DNA from: Casuarius casuarius
Lineage: Eukaryota; Chordata; Aves; Casuariiformes; Casuariidae
Assembly (NCBI GenBank): GCA_003342895.1
Contig: PTFA01000005.1
Location: 1,822,504 to 1,886,503, forward strand
Length of the DNA: 64,000 nucleotides
Direction of reading: 5' to 3'
The notes beneath the pieces are model-generated. The model ran no database searches. It had not been told where the DNA came from and saw only the letters and a program-made list of their open reading frames with translations. The position numbers and the translations under genes are program-made. Position 1 is the first letter of the stretch. Every line of letters begins with the position of its first letter. Of the stretch, positions 1-12,010 are shown one piece after another.

Positions 1-626
1 TATAGAGAAAAATTTCTCAAAGTTTATTTCATGTAAGTTGAAGAACAAAACCAATTACTGAAAAGGTCCACCTCTTGTCCTTCCTTTAGCCATCCTGCAC
101 CTGACCTGCAAGTAGCTACACAGGAAACAGAAGAAAAATATGAANTTATGGTTTCCTCCCATGAAGAAGCTGAAGTAGTATTTCCTATCAAAGCTTAGAG
201 AAAACCCCTTGTAAGTATTCAAATTACAAATTTTTAGTACCACAACCACAGCTAGCCAAAGCTTTTAGGGTAACCAGCTGCGGCAGCTAAGCTTTAAGAG
301 CTGGCTGTTTCATGCCTAATTAACATTCAATTCTTGCTTAGAAGTTGGAAAATAAAGAAATAATAAGATGTCATCTTCCCTTTACCTTCTGTGGTACAGT
401 TGAACAATTCACATTTATACTAGCCTAAAATACGAGATCAAACATTACCAAACAGTGGTTGACCATTTAAGTGTACTGCTTCTCAGAAAAGATCAAGACA
501 CTAGCAGCTTAGTATACAGGACAAAGAATCAACTTTTCATTTTGTCATTTTAAAAATGCCCAAAGCCGAGGATGTATTTAATGATAACTTATCTTACTGT
601 GCCAGGAGGCAAATGGTAACACATAC
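1..626 (-). other. WNK1: WNK1 intron downstream of exon 8b (partial)
   Basis: This stretch follows the GTATGT donor of exon 8b and runs off the left edge. I see no further exon in it: the open frames are short and AT-rich and have no recognisable WNK1 residues. In mammals the large HSN2 exon follows 8b, so it is expected just beyond the edge, but nothing in this stretch shows it. Confidence 0.75.
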
Positions 627-884
627 AGGACTGACAGAGAGGGAGGGCAGGCTGGAGCGTCGGTGCTTGCGTGGAGAGGCAGAGTGCATGGGCAGGACAC
701 TTTCCAGGGCTTTAGAGAGCTTTTCTGCAAAGGTTTCTTCAGGGACAGTCCGAAGGTAGAAAGGAGAAAGAGGTGCAGACAGCGCTGGTGGTGGGGTGGA
801 AGGAGCACTGAGAGGGATGCAGGACATAGAGGGAAGAGCAGGAAGGTGGGGGACACAAACTGACATGCTACGACCACGTTGAGG
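627..884 (-). CDS. WNK1: WNK1 alternative exon 8b (neuronal-type isoform)
   Basis: This is a 258-nt, 86-codon exon that is phase 0 at both ends, so it can be included or skipped without shifting the frame. The acceptor is a pyrimidine tract ending TTAG at 885-886 and the donor is GTATGT at 626-621. The peptide starts PQRGRSMSV and has a Pro/Ser-rich first half. It continues with TVPEETFAEKLSKALESVLP, a predicted amphipathic helix at about residues 46-65, and ends in a basic RKHRRSSLPSL segment. From memory this matches the alternative exon between exons 8 and HSN2 of mammalian WNK1, used mainly in nervous tissue. The RRSS stretch fits a basophilic-kinase site, which is inference only. Because it lies between exon 8 and the expected HSN2 position, the context agrees. 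I am confident in the exon and less sure of its tissue use in this species. Confidence 0.9.
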
Positions 885-3800
885 CTAAGGAGGAAAACAA
901 AAGTTAAGAATTGAACACTTCCAAAAAAATGAAAAACAAAACCAGCAAAACTGTAATGGTAGAAAAGAAATGCAGACACACAATGATAGGCCCGGTACTA
1001 ACTACCATGTGTGCGAGAAGATATGAGAATGCTGAATGAGTGCCAACATACACAGGGAACAAGATATATGCACCTTTGAGGACTCAAGTTTGTCTTAAAT
1101 TACTGAGCAATGAGGAAGGTTTTCTAGGGCCCTTACAGGAAGCATACTTAGGGCACAACAGACAGGAGAGAATATCTGCTCTGGTGCCACTGATGTGACA
1201 TTTGCAGCATTTGTTAGTTTGACAAATGAAAAAACCCTAAACACTTACTGACCAAGCTTTCAAACATCCCTTCTTGCTTTGGTGAGTGGATGTATGTTTA
1301 CACATATTGCCTCACCAGTCTCTCTGCTTGGGCCCTTCCTGAGTTAACTGGACTAACTAGATACAGCCAGTTCTTTATTCATCTAAGGTATTACCATAAA
1401 AATTTAAACATTACAGATTCCACAACATGAGCTGCAGAAAACTGTTGTTTCAATATTTGTAAAATGAAGTAAAAAAAAGTCTTTCAGAAAAGCATTTTCC
1501 AGATGCTGGGCCAATAAAAGCACCAAGATTTTGTAATCTTGCCACAACCCAGAAGACAGTAGGTCAAAAATCCAACCAAACTGGAAGAATATGAATTACT
1601 TTTAAAAAGAAAATGAATGGAAAGATGAAGTTTTAGGGAGGCTGTCTTCAACTACAAGATTTCCTTTTCTAATGGTATAAGCTTCCTGCAGATATCTCTG
1701 CACAATTTCTTAACAAAACTGAAATCCAATACAAGCCTCCAGGAAAATGAATTCAGAACTCTAGTGGAAATTTGTGNTTTTTTTTTTTTTTTTTTTAAGA
1801 CTTCTGATAAATCTTGCTAAACTGCTCAAAATCTTGGGAGAGAGGGACAAAAGGGAACTCAAAAGGTTAAATACTTTACCCTTCATCTTCACTCTGTCCC
1901 AAAGCGAGCCTAGTTACACGTCATTCTTGATTAATTTGTCTAGCCTGTTCAGAGACATCTCCAGAAATGGAGAGTGCAGTGCTTCACTATTCTTGTTGAT
2001 CAGAAAAAACCTTTCCCAAACAATTTTTTGCTGCAATTTAGGCCCATTATTTCTTCTCCTCTTTGACAAGGATGTGGAGATCAGATTACTCTCTTTTCCA
2101 GCAGCCTTTACATACTTAAAGCTTTGTCTCTCCTTAATCTTATCTTCAATAGATTCAACTTAATTCTTTCAGTCTTCCCGCAAAGACCGTATTTTATAGA
2201 TTTCTGGTGATTTTTATCACTCTCCTCCAAATTCTCCCCCAATTCATCCTGATCTTCCCTCAAGCAAGGTGCCCAGAACTGACTTACCAATGGCCAGGAA
2301 GAGTAGAAGAATTACTTCACATAGCATGTTTGCCTTTTTCACAACGACATGATGTTTTTGACCATGTCCAGCTTGTGGTCCAGTGTAATCCCTGACCTTT
2401 TTGGCAGAATTGCTGCCTAATCAAATTGTTGTTTATCCTGTACTCGTGCAGCTGATTACTCCTGCTTAAGCACGAACCTTGCATTTGTCCTTATTGAACT
2501 GTATTCTACTTCTTTTTAAGGCCATTTCTCCAGATGTCAAAAACATTTTGACTTGTCATTTTGTCTTCCCGACAAAACTGTTAGTAGTTCCTGTAGTGTT
2601 CTACTCCATTCTGTCAACCTTCTGGAACCGCTGTCATCATCATAGAGCACGAGCACATTTTAGTAGTGTACTAAACAGCTTGACTATGCATCTGTTATGT
2701 GGTTGTTCTCCCATCCTCTCTCAAAAGATTATGGTCTTTCAACCTGGAAGCTAGCCAACCCAAGAGAGTGAAATGGCTTCTGGTCCAAGATATGGACACA
2801 CACACCAAAATATGGTTTACCCAGAGCAAGAGCTTGTTTAGAGGGCTTAAAAACTCATTTGATCAAGGAGTAGCACTACCACAAAGCTTCAGGTTAAGTG
2901 TCTTTGGAAAGGATGGAGAGGCTTTGATTGTGAGTGAAATCAACATGTTTTTTAAAAAGCTATTAACAGCAGTGACTCTTCAATCAAGTTTACAACCACA
3001 GGTACAAAAAAAAAGTGAGGACCCTTAAGTCTTAGAGGTGTTGCTTCTTTTTCCATTATGGTATTACTACATTATACAATAGTCTGTCTGCCTCAGGTTT
3101 AGCTTTTTATTTTTTTTAAACAAAAGACAAGGGAACCACTGAAGACAAAACAACAGTAGCAGAAGTTCTACTCTAGAGCTGGAGTAGACATCTGCATATT
3201 CTCAAACTAGGTTCTAAAACATACCAAGGAAAAAACATACCAAAAAAAAAAAAAAGAGGGCAACACAAATGAACATAGTAGGAAAGGTATTTGTGCCCAA
3301 TGCAGACTTTTCAGGGAAAAGTAATATGCATGGCAACTGATGAGCAAATCAACACAAGCTAGAAATAAAAGTGGGTACAAGGATGTGGGGTCTTTTCAGT
3401 CTGGAGTTCTCACATGCAGCATTCTATAACAGTTAAAAATCTTACCTGCAGAGTCTGCAATCAAAGCCTCACAGAACATACATAGCAGTTTCACACTTAC
3501 ATAGCAGCTCAAATTATTCTAACTCCTTCTTCAAATCAACCCAACAACCTGATCCCTGGTAACTTCATATATGCACAAAGTAGCTCACATCATCTTTCTA
3601 ATTGAGATCAAATGCTCGTTTTCATGAGATAACCTTGTTCTCACGATGTTATATCTGTCAAAAAACCTACTAACCTATTAACCCATCAATTTTGCCTCAA
3701 TGTATGCTCAAGATCAAATAAAAGCTTATGCTTTAAAGACAAATATGCCTTGCATGTTTTTACTAGCTTTAGCCCCATTGGAANAACATCCCATTTACTG

Positions 3801-3928
3801 CCCCAGCGCAGAATTTGTATCACATGCAAAACATAAAAGCTGGGCTGTCAGATTTTCCTCTCACCTTTCAAGAGAAATACAAAATGAAATAATTCCATGT
3901 GTTTGTGATACTGTAAATTCTGGCTTAC
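885..3928 (-). other. WNK1: WNK1 intron between exons 8 and 8b
   Basis: This 3.0 kb intron begins with the GTAAGC donor of exon 8 and ends at the TTAG acceptor of exon 8b. It holds a T19 tract at 1778-1796 next to an N, an A-run near 3243-3255, and an old CR1-like LINE fragment in its middle. I found no additional exon. Confidence 0.8.
2040..2700 (-). mobile_element. Old, diverged CR1-family LINE fragment (3' region)
   Basis: The plus strand reads as the reverse complement of a CR1-type LINE. It has the familiar order of segments: AAGGTGCCCAGAACTGAC, then CAGCTTGTGGTCCAGTGTAA, then a TTGCATTTGTCCTTATTGAA segment, in the arrangement seen in reptilian and avian CR1 elements. Many indels and substitutions suggest an old insertion. 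Both ends fade out, so the limits are approximate. It is intronic and lies in the same orientation as WNK1. Confidence 0.7.
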
Positions 3929-4116
3929 CACTGTAGGTGGCTGATATCCTCCATGCTGTTGTGACTGCACTTGGCCAACTGAAGCTGCGTATCCCTGGAC
4001 TGCAGCTGTTGAAACTGACTGGTCATGCTGGGAACCATAGGACACAGTTTGTTGACTGCTCACACACGATTCGGTATAAACAGATGACCCCTGGCCACTG
4101 TCAACTGTCCCATCAG
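3929..4116 (-). CDS. WNK1: WNK1 exon 8
   Basis: This is a 188-nt exon with acceptor CTGCAG and donor GTAAGC. It enters in phase 1, completing a Ser codon split with exon 7, and leaves in phase 0. The 62 full codons start DGTVDSGQGSSVYTES and contain SSQQTVSYGSQHDQS, followed by a Gln/Ser/Gly-rich tail (QVQSQQHGGYQPP). The first part is nearly identical to what I recall of mammalian WNK1 and the tail is more diverged, as expected at the start of the low-complexity central region. This region has no catalytic role. The phase 0 end allows splicing either to exon 8b in this window or to exon 9, which lies outside it. Confidence 0.95.
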
Positions 4117-5197
4117 CTGCAGATAATAAGGATAAAAATCTGCATTTCAAGAACTGCACTCTGGATTCACAGTTTTAAGATCCCACAATCAACCAAATAC
4201 TAGATTGTGTTTGTGTCATGCTATGTCAACATTATCAGCCTTTTACTTCCTACAATATTTAAGCTAGTGCAAAAATATGAGAATTCTTTCTCAGTATAGT
4301 AATTCTTTACTAGTANGCCTTCCTTTAATCCACAGAAAATCATTAATTTCAGGAGGTTTTTGGAAAGATACTTTAAAGCAAACTATGCTTCCTATAAAAT
4401 GTTGGCCTGGGAATAAAAACTTAAATTCCATATTGTTATAGACCTCAGCTGATCTTTCAGATTTCTTTTCTCCCCAGAAGTATAAAACAAGCCTGTTGTG
4501 TTTGGCTGGCAGACATCTCTCAAGTAGGTGTAGGCATCAGAGAACTTGAAATCCCGATGACCTACACAGTAGATAGTAACGTGCTTTCTAATCTCATCAT
4601 TCTAATGTGGAAGTTCTCATACCATCATTATTCAAATATTGACAATAAAATGGTGGGNTGGCAGAAGAGGGAAAGTTAGGAATGTTAATTTATCTTGCTA
4701 TGTATGGTCTGCAAAACAGGAAATGAAACAATTTTTCAGAAACTGAATTATGAGCCAAACTGCTTGTATCAATCTAATTTCCACCTGAAACAAAAGTTAA
4801 CAAGCAAACAGCTGTTTCTGGTGGCTCTAACTGCACTGGTGTAAGTGTAGGCAACTGTCTACAGGGCCAGAAGTTACTGTCCTTAACAGGAGGGCAGCAA
4901 AAACTAGGACATTTGTTCACACTTCAGGTGCCCCAGTTAATTTAGTGTATTAGCTTAAAACACAGGAAAATAATTTTGTGCTAAGATGCTATACTGTGGA
5001 TTGTGCCATGATTTGGCTCAGCTAAGGCACAAAAATGCATTTTATTTTGCTATGCTTTCTAGTGGGCTAATGTTCTTCAGAAGTCAGCAATATCTTAAGA
5101 TATTTATTACTATACCCACCAGGAGTTTAAGACTCCCTAAGCAGGGAAACAGTAGGTGCACAAGAAAGATACAAAATAAACCAACTGACACACTTAC
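4117..5197 (-). other. WNK1: WNK1 intron 7
   Basis: This 1081-nt intron has donor GTAAGT and acceptor CTGCAG. It is AT-rich, includes two single N bases (4316 and 4658), and I see no other feature in it. Confidence 0.85.
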
Positions 5198-5534
5198 AAA
5201 GAATAGATATACTGGGTTGCTGGAACTGCAGTTGTTGGTGTTGATCAGCTTCTGGTTCTTCAGGCTCCACTTGTGTAGAAACTGAGGCTGAAGTAGCGGG
5301 GACAGAAGTAGTACCAGTGACAGACTGAGGATGCTTTGACCCTGCGTGGGAAGCACTTGATGGTTGTTGTTGCTCCGGCTGTTGCTTTTGACCACTTTCT
5401 TCCTGCAGCTTCTTCTCCTGTTCTTCTCGCACCAACTGACGCTGCTCTCGCTTTCGCTTAATCAAAGACACTCTGTCCTTGATAGCTTTTGCCATTGTCT
5501 TGTGATCCCCTTCACAGACATAGCCAGATTCCAC
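5198..5534 (-). CDS. WNK1: WNK1 exon 7 (coiled coil and acidic KLHL3-binding motif)
   Basis: This is a 337-nt exon that enters in phase 0 after CTTCAG and leaves in phase 1 at GTAAGT. It encodes VESGYVCEGDHKTMAKAIKD, which completes the autoinhibitory/PF2 fold. Next is a highly charged Arg/Lys/Glu/Gln helix (residues about 22-47 of the exon) typical of the first coiled coil, then a Gln/Ser/Thr-rich linker. The acidic motif EPEEPEADQH follows at 5267-5238. In mammals this acidic motif is the degron bound by KLHL3-CUL3, which limits WNK1 and particularly KS-WNK1. Human missense changes in it cause familial hyperkalaemic hypertension. It is fully retained here, about two residues later than in human because the preceding linker differs in length. 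Both the long isoform and KS-WNK1 contain this exon. Confidence 0.96.
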
Positions 5535-5757
5535 CTGAAGGAGGATACATTCACAGAAATCACACTGTCAAACACAGCCACTGTTGTAGTGCTACAAGAA
5601 AAGTTATCACTCTCTTGCACTAACTTCTCATTCCCAAACTTCTGAAGAGGTTTTATTTCAAGACAAGTAAGAAAACAGTAAATGCGGAGGCTGACAGACT
5701 ACATTTCAGCATCGGAGAATGACAGTACCTTCAATGCTTTATAAGACCACCACTTAC

Positions 5758-5977
5758 CATTTCCTGTGCTACATCCTCTGGGACATCTCTCTCTAAGTCA
5801 AAGGAAAACTCTATTGCCTCATTATCTTTATATTTGCCCTTGAGTTTTTTGATGTCTTCAATTCGGAGCCAGAGCTTAATAGCAATTTTTTCTCCATCAT
5901 CTTCCTCTGCTAGTTCTACCCGTACTCCAGTCTCTTCTTGGAAGAAAGCATGATTCAAAAGATCCTTAATAGCATAT
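5758..5977 (-). CDS. WNK1: WNK1 exon 6 (end of kinase domain and autoinhibitory domain)
   Basis: This is a 220-nt exon that enters in phase 2, completing an Arg codon split with exon 5, and leaves in phase 0 after an ATG codon at GTAAGT. It starts [15 protein letters not shown], the last helix of the kinase C-lobe. It then encodes [20 protein letters not shown] and the autoinhibitory segment with [10 protein letters not shown]. The FSF pair corresponds to Phe524 and Phe526 of mammalian WNK1, which are needed for autoinhibition and belong to an RFxV-binding PF2-like fold. Numbering stays aligned with mammalian WNK1 throughout. An N at 5982 lies 5 nt upstream of the exon start, so that acceptor base is unresolved. 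Intron 6 on its 3' side is only 223 nt. Confidence 0.97.
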
Positions 5978-7762
5978 CTAGNGTATTGGGAAAGAGTGTA
6001 GAAAACACATACAGTTATTAGGTTTTGATAAAACATTAAGGAATATCCTTGCCTGGTAATCCTCCAAATTTATTTCTCTACATTTCCATTTTCTACATTT
6101 TCATTCTTCTCCCATTAATCATTTCGTAGTGTATAGTTCAAATTTCTCTTTCAAAGTATGCTGGAGAAATTCAACACAATGATACTACAGATACACAAAA
6201 AGCATGCACTGGTCAATACAATGGAAGTGCCAAGAGGTTTTAAGCCAGCTGAACAGAATGGGCTCTGTATTAACTAAAATAACGAACAAGAAACTTTCAA
6301 GAAACAATTTGGTCTTCTTGAAGATTAAGATCCAACCCACAACCTTTACTCCCCAGATCAGTACAGTAACCTAAATAAACTAAATTATATATTTTAGGAT
6401 AGCATCCAAAATCTCATCTAGTTAATTCAGCACTGGTTAAGCACCACATCTTTCCTGTAGATTTTGTACTAACTTTTGAACACTTCATCTCTCTTTGGCA
6501 TAATTAGAAGTTTTGTCCTGAACTTGCGATGCTACTTATATCTTCTAACGGTAGGAATTGAGCTTGGCAATAACAGGCTTCAGAAAATTTTAAGTAGCAG
6601 AAAAGGTCATATTGAGAATCAGTTTTCATTTCATGATTCTTTGCATTTAAGTTCTAGCTATGGGCACATTTAGGAGTTCTAGGATTTAACGCTGCTCCAG
6701 AAGCACTATTTTCAATTATGCTCCTACACAGTAACATCCTCTACAAATTAAGATATCAGACAAGATAAAATAGAGCAAAGCCACCACCCTATACTGCAGA
6801 GCTGAGTAAGCTTGACTTGATGCCATACCAGCTGTACAAATTTGTGACTGGTATATGACAAGTGCAAAGGTTACCAGCTACCTAACCAGCACAACAAAAA
6901 GACAATCTATGCTCATAGATGCAGTGTAACGGCAGTAGTCTAAAAGTTAGTTGCGGAGGGGAGACTAAATGGCAAGGAGCAAGTGATGTGCAGCCACAAA
7001 ATTAGTTTGTGGATAGGAAAAAATACAGAGCTGTTTAAAACAACTGAGAAAGAGGACAGAAATTAAAAATATGCAGCAACATCATCAAATGTAGGACTTA
7101 AAGAGTTAGAAGCGGATAAATCAACATCCATGAACTGACAAAGAAATGGCTCCGGGTAGAAGGCCAGAGGGGAGGGTGGGGGGCACTAGAGAAAGGCAGA
7201 AGGCTGAAGTATTCCTAAATCAGACCTTCAGTAAGCAACAACTGTGGGAAAGCAGAAAAAAACCTCAAACGAATCAGCAGTTACACTATTACAGAAAATC
7301 TGTAAGTTAAGCATTTCAAGCAGAAATCATCCCACAGGAAACGTGAATAAATGTGACCAGAAAGAAGTTAGAACAAAGAGCCCACAAAGCGATCAGCCAT
7401 CAGGTGCCAAGAGAATCAAACACATGGCGGGGGGGAAAAGCATGAGGAGGAGAATGAGGAACCCAATAAACAATCCAAATATCTGGGAACCTGGAAGGAT
7501 TGCCATCACTATTTTACTGACTAGCTCAAAGCTGTAGTAAGAATGGTGTATTTTTTGAATGAACTGACAACGATAGTTACTATAACATTAGCACTTTTCC
7601 TGACAGCATTTGCAAAGAATCCCCTAACACAAGCATCGAATAAGATCCTACCAAAGAACAGAACTTGCAGAATTAGTAGTACACGTGTCCTAACTTTTAT
7701 CAAAACAGTTCATCATAACAGTTATAAAAATCAGTGTGTACGGAGGAGAAAAAAAAGCTTAC
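5978..7762 (-). other. WNK1: WNK1 intron 5
   Basis: This 1785-nt intron lies between donor GTAAGC of exon 5 and a CTAG acceptor of exon 6. I see no exon, repeat or RNA gene in it. Open frames on either strand are short and lack flanking splice sites in a compatible phase. Confidence 0.85.
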
Positions 7763-7851
7763 CTTTCACCTTTGTTTTGCCGAATGCATCCCTCAATAAT
7801 CTCCTTCACTTCAGGGATTGCTACTTTATCAAAGCTGGCTGGCTTGACACC
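7763..7851 (-). CDS. WNK1: WNK1 exon 5 (kinase C-lobe; shared acceptor of exons 4 and 4A)
   Basis: This is an 89-nt exon after TTCCAG that enters in phase 0, starts [20 protein letters not shown] and continues GCIRQNKGE. It ends in phase 2 at GTAAGC. The peptide corresponds to residues 438-466 of mammalian WNK1, in the C-lobe of the kinase. It is the first exon common to the long isoform (spliced from exon 4) and KS-WNK1 (spliced from exon 4A), and both upstream exons end in phase 0 as required. One visible difference from my recollection of the human protein is Gly for Asp in QNKDER. The 17.8 kb intron upstream is the longest complete intron in the window. Confidence 0.96.
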
Positions 7852-9535
7852 CTGGAACATATAAATAAACAGAAAACCAGGAGGGCCCACTTGATTTAAG
7901 TTGTGATTGTACAAAAATTTACTTACAGAACAACTATTACTACTCGATAGATANTTGGCCTGAATTCCTTACTAGTGCAAACTAAAGAAATCTGACCCCA
8001 ACCTTACTGTTCAGCTGTTTGTTACTAGCTTTTCCAAAAGTGGACTTTTTTGCCTGTTTCCCAATTACACCTCCATGACAAAAGGCTCTAGCACTTGGGT
8101 ACTGAGTTATGCCAAGAGAACCTTTAAATTCCTATGGAAGGAGTGTTGGTTAGAGGAACATACACAGACCAGACTGAGAAGGGAAGGAAGTGTTTCCTAT
8201 GTAATAGTAATGCACAAGTTCACATAATTAACAGTTTTTAAAGGATTCTGTTGCTTCTTCTAATGTTTCCAGCATACCATTATACGAAGTAATTTGGACA
8301 GAGATTCATTTTACAGGAACTGAACTTAGCCAGAAGATAGCATCTAACTGGATCATTTAAAAAAAACAAAAAANCAAAAAACCACAAACCAACACACACC
8401 ACAGCAATAAAAAGCCCCACCATACACACTTTCCTATATCTTCACCCTTCCCAGAAGACCTACTAAACCCAAACCACACTCTTGTATGATTGTTGCTGTG
8501 AGTTCAAAAAAGTGAACTTTGTNATACGGTCCTTTTCAAAAGCCCTTCAGCAACATGACACAATCCCTTCTCCAATGCACAATAAAGCCATCGGGGATAG
8601 AGGAAACAAAACTTAAGTAGAAACCCTTCTTACAGCAAAATCAGCTGCTCATACCAGTCAACTAAACAGACCACAAGCACTGACCAGTTGGGAATTCTAC
8701 AAAATAAGGCAGGCAGAGAGCCGAAACCATCATTTCCTCATGACCAGAACCTCTATTTCAGGGACAGTTGTGCACCGAGGCAGAATCTGGCACTCAGTTT
8801 CACTTGATTGAGCCTCTACAATCAAACCTTTAAAACAGCAGATTGAGTGGCTGGAGCCACCNTGTTTAAATATCCTTATCTAAAAGGCCTCAGTTTTCAG
8901 ACCAAACAGCCTTGACATCTGTATCACTTGAATTCAGTAACTAAAAGCCTGTAGCACTACTGTAGAGTACTCATTATCACGTACACTTGATACATATGAC
9001 CCTGTGTCACTGGTGAATCACAACTAAACAAAAACAAAAAAAAAAGGAAGAATGATAATCACAGAATCTGAGCTACAGAAATAAATGTAATAGTAGCACA
9101 AGCAATATCATTTGCCCCTGACCATGTAGTACTTCTCTCACTGTACAAAACAGTATAACTTCCCATCAAACAGGGACATCAAGATATGACCCTTCATCTT
9201 TCTTCTATTGCCAGTGGAAAGGTAGTCCTGAAATGGAAAGGCTGAGAGTCTCCGAACTAGACCCTTTGCAGCTACAGACCTTTATTTAACTGAATATGGA
9301 TTTAATATGACAGTGAGTTCCACCTACTTTTTTCTTGGCCATACAGGGCAGTACACTGACTTCACATGCTCACTGTCTAGGATGCTCTGTACCCCACTCT
9401 GCCAGGAGAGGGCATGCTGGACTTCAAGAGGTGCAAATGCAAGACTGGGGGAGCACAAGAGTCCAGTCTTTCAATGAACAACAGCACTATTTGTGGTTAT
9501 GTTTTAAAAAAGTGTTGTGTGTGCATCTGGAACTG

Positions 9536-9565
<30 letters not shown>
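9536..9565 (+). repeat. A30 homopolymer run
   Basis: Thirty consecutive A bases follow non-AT-rich unique sequence (about 9340-9530) and are followed by GGAGTGGAGG. The run may be a simple homopolymer or the tail of a retroposed transcript. I could not find a clear target-site duplication around it. Confidence 0.85.
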
Positions 9566-9567
<2 letters not shown>

Positions 9568-9744
9568 AGTGGAGGACAAAAACTGAAGCACATAGGTCTC
9601 ACTTGATAAAAATCTCCTATCTTACAACTGCATTCTGGATTATCTGTTTCTTTGCACTGAAATATGCTCTTATGAAATTCTGGCAATTGAGATTGACAGA
9701 ACTGAAGAGTATATTGTGACAAGAATAAGCCCTGAAACACAGCC

Positions 9745-9790
9745 CTTCAGTGAACATTAACTTAAAGCTTTTAAAAGCTTCAGTGAACAT
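9745..9790. repeat. Palindrome between two short direct repeats
   Basis: AAGCTTTTAAAAGCTT at 9765-9780 is a perfect 16-bp palindrome. The 13-mer CTTCAGTGAACAT occurs at 9745-9757 and again at 9778-9790, a 33-bp shift that flanks the palindrome. No function is suggested by the context. Confidence 0.8.
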
Positions 9791-12010
9791 AAGACTTTTG
9801 GAGATCAATGCCTCAGCTGATAAGACACTGGACCAAAGTTTGTGCAAGTGAGCTTAAATACAGTAACGAGGTGATGTCATAAATCTCCAGCTTTCCAGCA
9901 GGACATCAAAAAGCCCTACACTCTATTACAAGAGATGTTTTATATAACTGGTTTTAACATTTATTACTTGCATTGAATTTGTGTTGCATTTCTCTGCTTA
10001 TATAGCAGAGGTTAGTCACAGTGATAGTCACAGTCACCTTTTACTATGGCCAAGCTTGAAATGGTCCCAGGAATTCAGGCTCATATGTGTATGGATGGAT
10101 CTCTCTATATAGTGTTCCCTCTCTCTGTATATACATAATATAATCTCTACAATAGTTATTTTTACTATTTATTGTATCTAAATTTTGTACCTAAATTTGC
10201 CAGACAAGTCTGAAGTTTAACACATCTGAGGCTCCAAAATAACTAGAGCCCCAGAGGTAGCAAGAGCCTCTGTGTGTGTTCATTTACATTGTGACAGTAA
10301 AGGCAGATGTCAAATCTCTGATACAATCTTATTTCAGAAAAACAGAAAAGCTAAGATAAACATAAGAAAACTGGTATAGCAAAATACTAACATAAGGAAA
10401 CCAGAACATGAGCTTTCTGTTGAAAGAACAAAGCATGTGGTAAAAGAGTCAAGAAGTCTGAAAAGGTGAAGCCAAGAAGAGATTTTAGAATCAATGATCT
10501 AGTCTGCTAGCCTACATATCCCTAGCCTGAAAGAAATCAAATACTTGTCCAAAAACCTTTAGACCCTTCCATGAGGGCTCCATCCTACAGTACTCTATTT
10601 TGTGAACTCCAAAACAGGAGCTCGATTAAAAAGAAAAATGCTCTCCCAAGCCCCCTCCACCACATTTTCCATCTTCCTAACTGTTCCTCAGAAAAATCTG
10701 GGCAACCCTCACACTGGGGCCTAAAACCAATATGGGATGAGCTACAAACAGCTCAAACAGCTACATCTATTTCTCAGTTTGTTCCACAGTCCATAGGAAG
10801 GGTTGTCTGAGCCTAGTCTACCACACTGGCCCAAGGCCCCTTATGCTGAAGGTCAGACCACTTAAGTGTCATCAGCTTTAAAGAGTAAGTAAATAAAAAA
10901 ATCTTTTTTCCACTTTCAAGTGCTAGGGAAAGTGTCAGACTATCTTACATACCATGACAGAGATGAAGACTATTTTACACACTAAGACCTATCATTCAGA
11001 TATGAATGATAGTAATTAAGCAATCTGTGAAACCCCCTCCCTTTTTTTTTTAAACCCAGAACTGACTCTACAGCTTAATCTTTCCATCACAGAGAAACCA
11101 AATGGAGGCCTTGCAATTCAAATGACCTTCATATGTCCTTAAGAGCTCGTGTGAGCTGTGCAACCAAACTGCTTTCATTAGTTTGTAAACACAAAGACAC
11201 TCAAGGACATGCCAAGCTACTCAGTATTTCCAGGATCAAACACTTTAAACACTTTTACTCCAAGACAGTTACCTTCTTGTATGCCTTTCCCCACTTTCCC
11301 CTTGTACCCCAAACCCGCTTGGAAGAATCACAGGACAACTCCAATCTTCAAATCTATTGCTCCCATGCCCCAGTGGCAGCTTAAACAGAACTAAATACTT
11401 CAATCATGTTAGCATTTTTTCTGAATTTGCTAGGAGGGAAGGGAAAAAAAAAAAAAAAAAGGAAAGAAAGCTCTTGCATAGAAAAAAGTGCAGAATAGGT
11501 ATAACAGACACACAAGAAAATCAGATTTTCTGAAACTGTAGTCTGAAGTAGCAAAAACTGACACTGCTACCGAAAGCAACAGACTTCTGTTTTCCATCTC
11601 CCATTCCCACACCCGTGCCATTTCCTCCCTTTTGCCAGCACAAGCATTTATACAGCTGCAAAGTGAACCACATCTTCATATTTATCAAACTGAAAAGAAA
11701 CACAGACAAGAAGACTGCAGCAGTTTTCAGCGAGATGAAGTTCTCCATTGTGGTTCCCTGCACAGTTGCACTAGCTCTCAGGCTTACAGAAGGCAAGTGT
11801 GAGTGCAAGAGCTAACCAGGGCAGAACTGCTTCTTCTGACCACAGTGCCAACTTAAAAATAAAAACTCCTGAACATTTACATTCTGCGAGAACATCCGTA
11901 CCTTTAGAATAGGGTTATATATGTAGATACCAGAAAGTGCAACAGCCCAGAAGTAAACTAAATACTGATCTTACAGCATAAGCACAGATTTTGTATTTGA
12001 CAAATCTTAT

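Noticed and set aside
578..979. Longer alternative-frame ORF covering exon 8b
   Set aside because: It is a shadow frame. The correct frame is fixed by the acceptor, donor and phase-0 junctions and by the match to WNK1 exon 8b.
7915..7975. GTAAGT donor shortly upstream of exon 5
   Set aside because: The frame leading to it has a stop (TAA) within about 15 codons and no ATG.
11430..11621. Minus-strand frame with a Cys-containing hydrophobic stretch (SDFLVCLLYLFCTFF), also considered as exon 4A
   Set aside because: It runs into a poly(T) tract with no consensus donor in the right phase.
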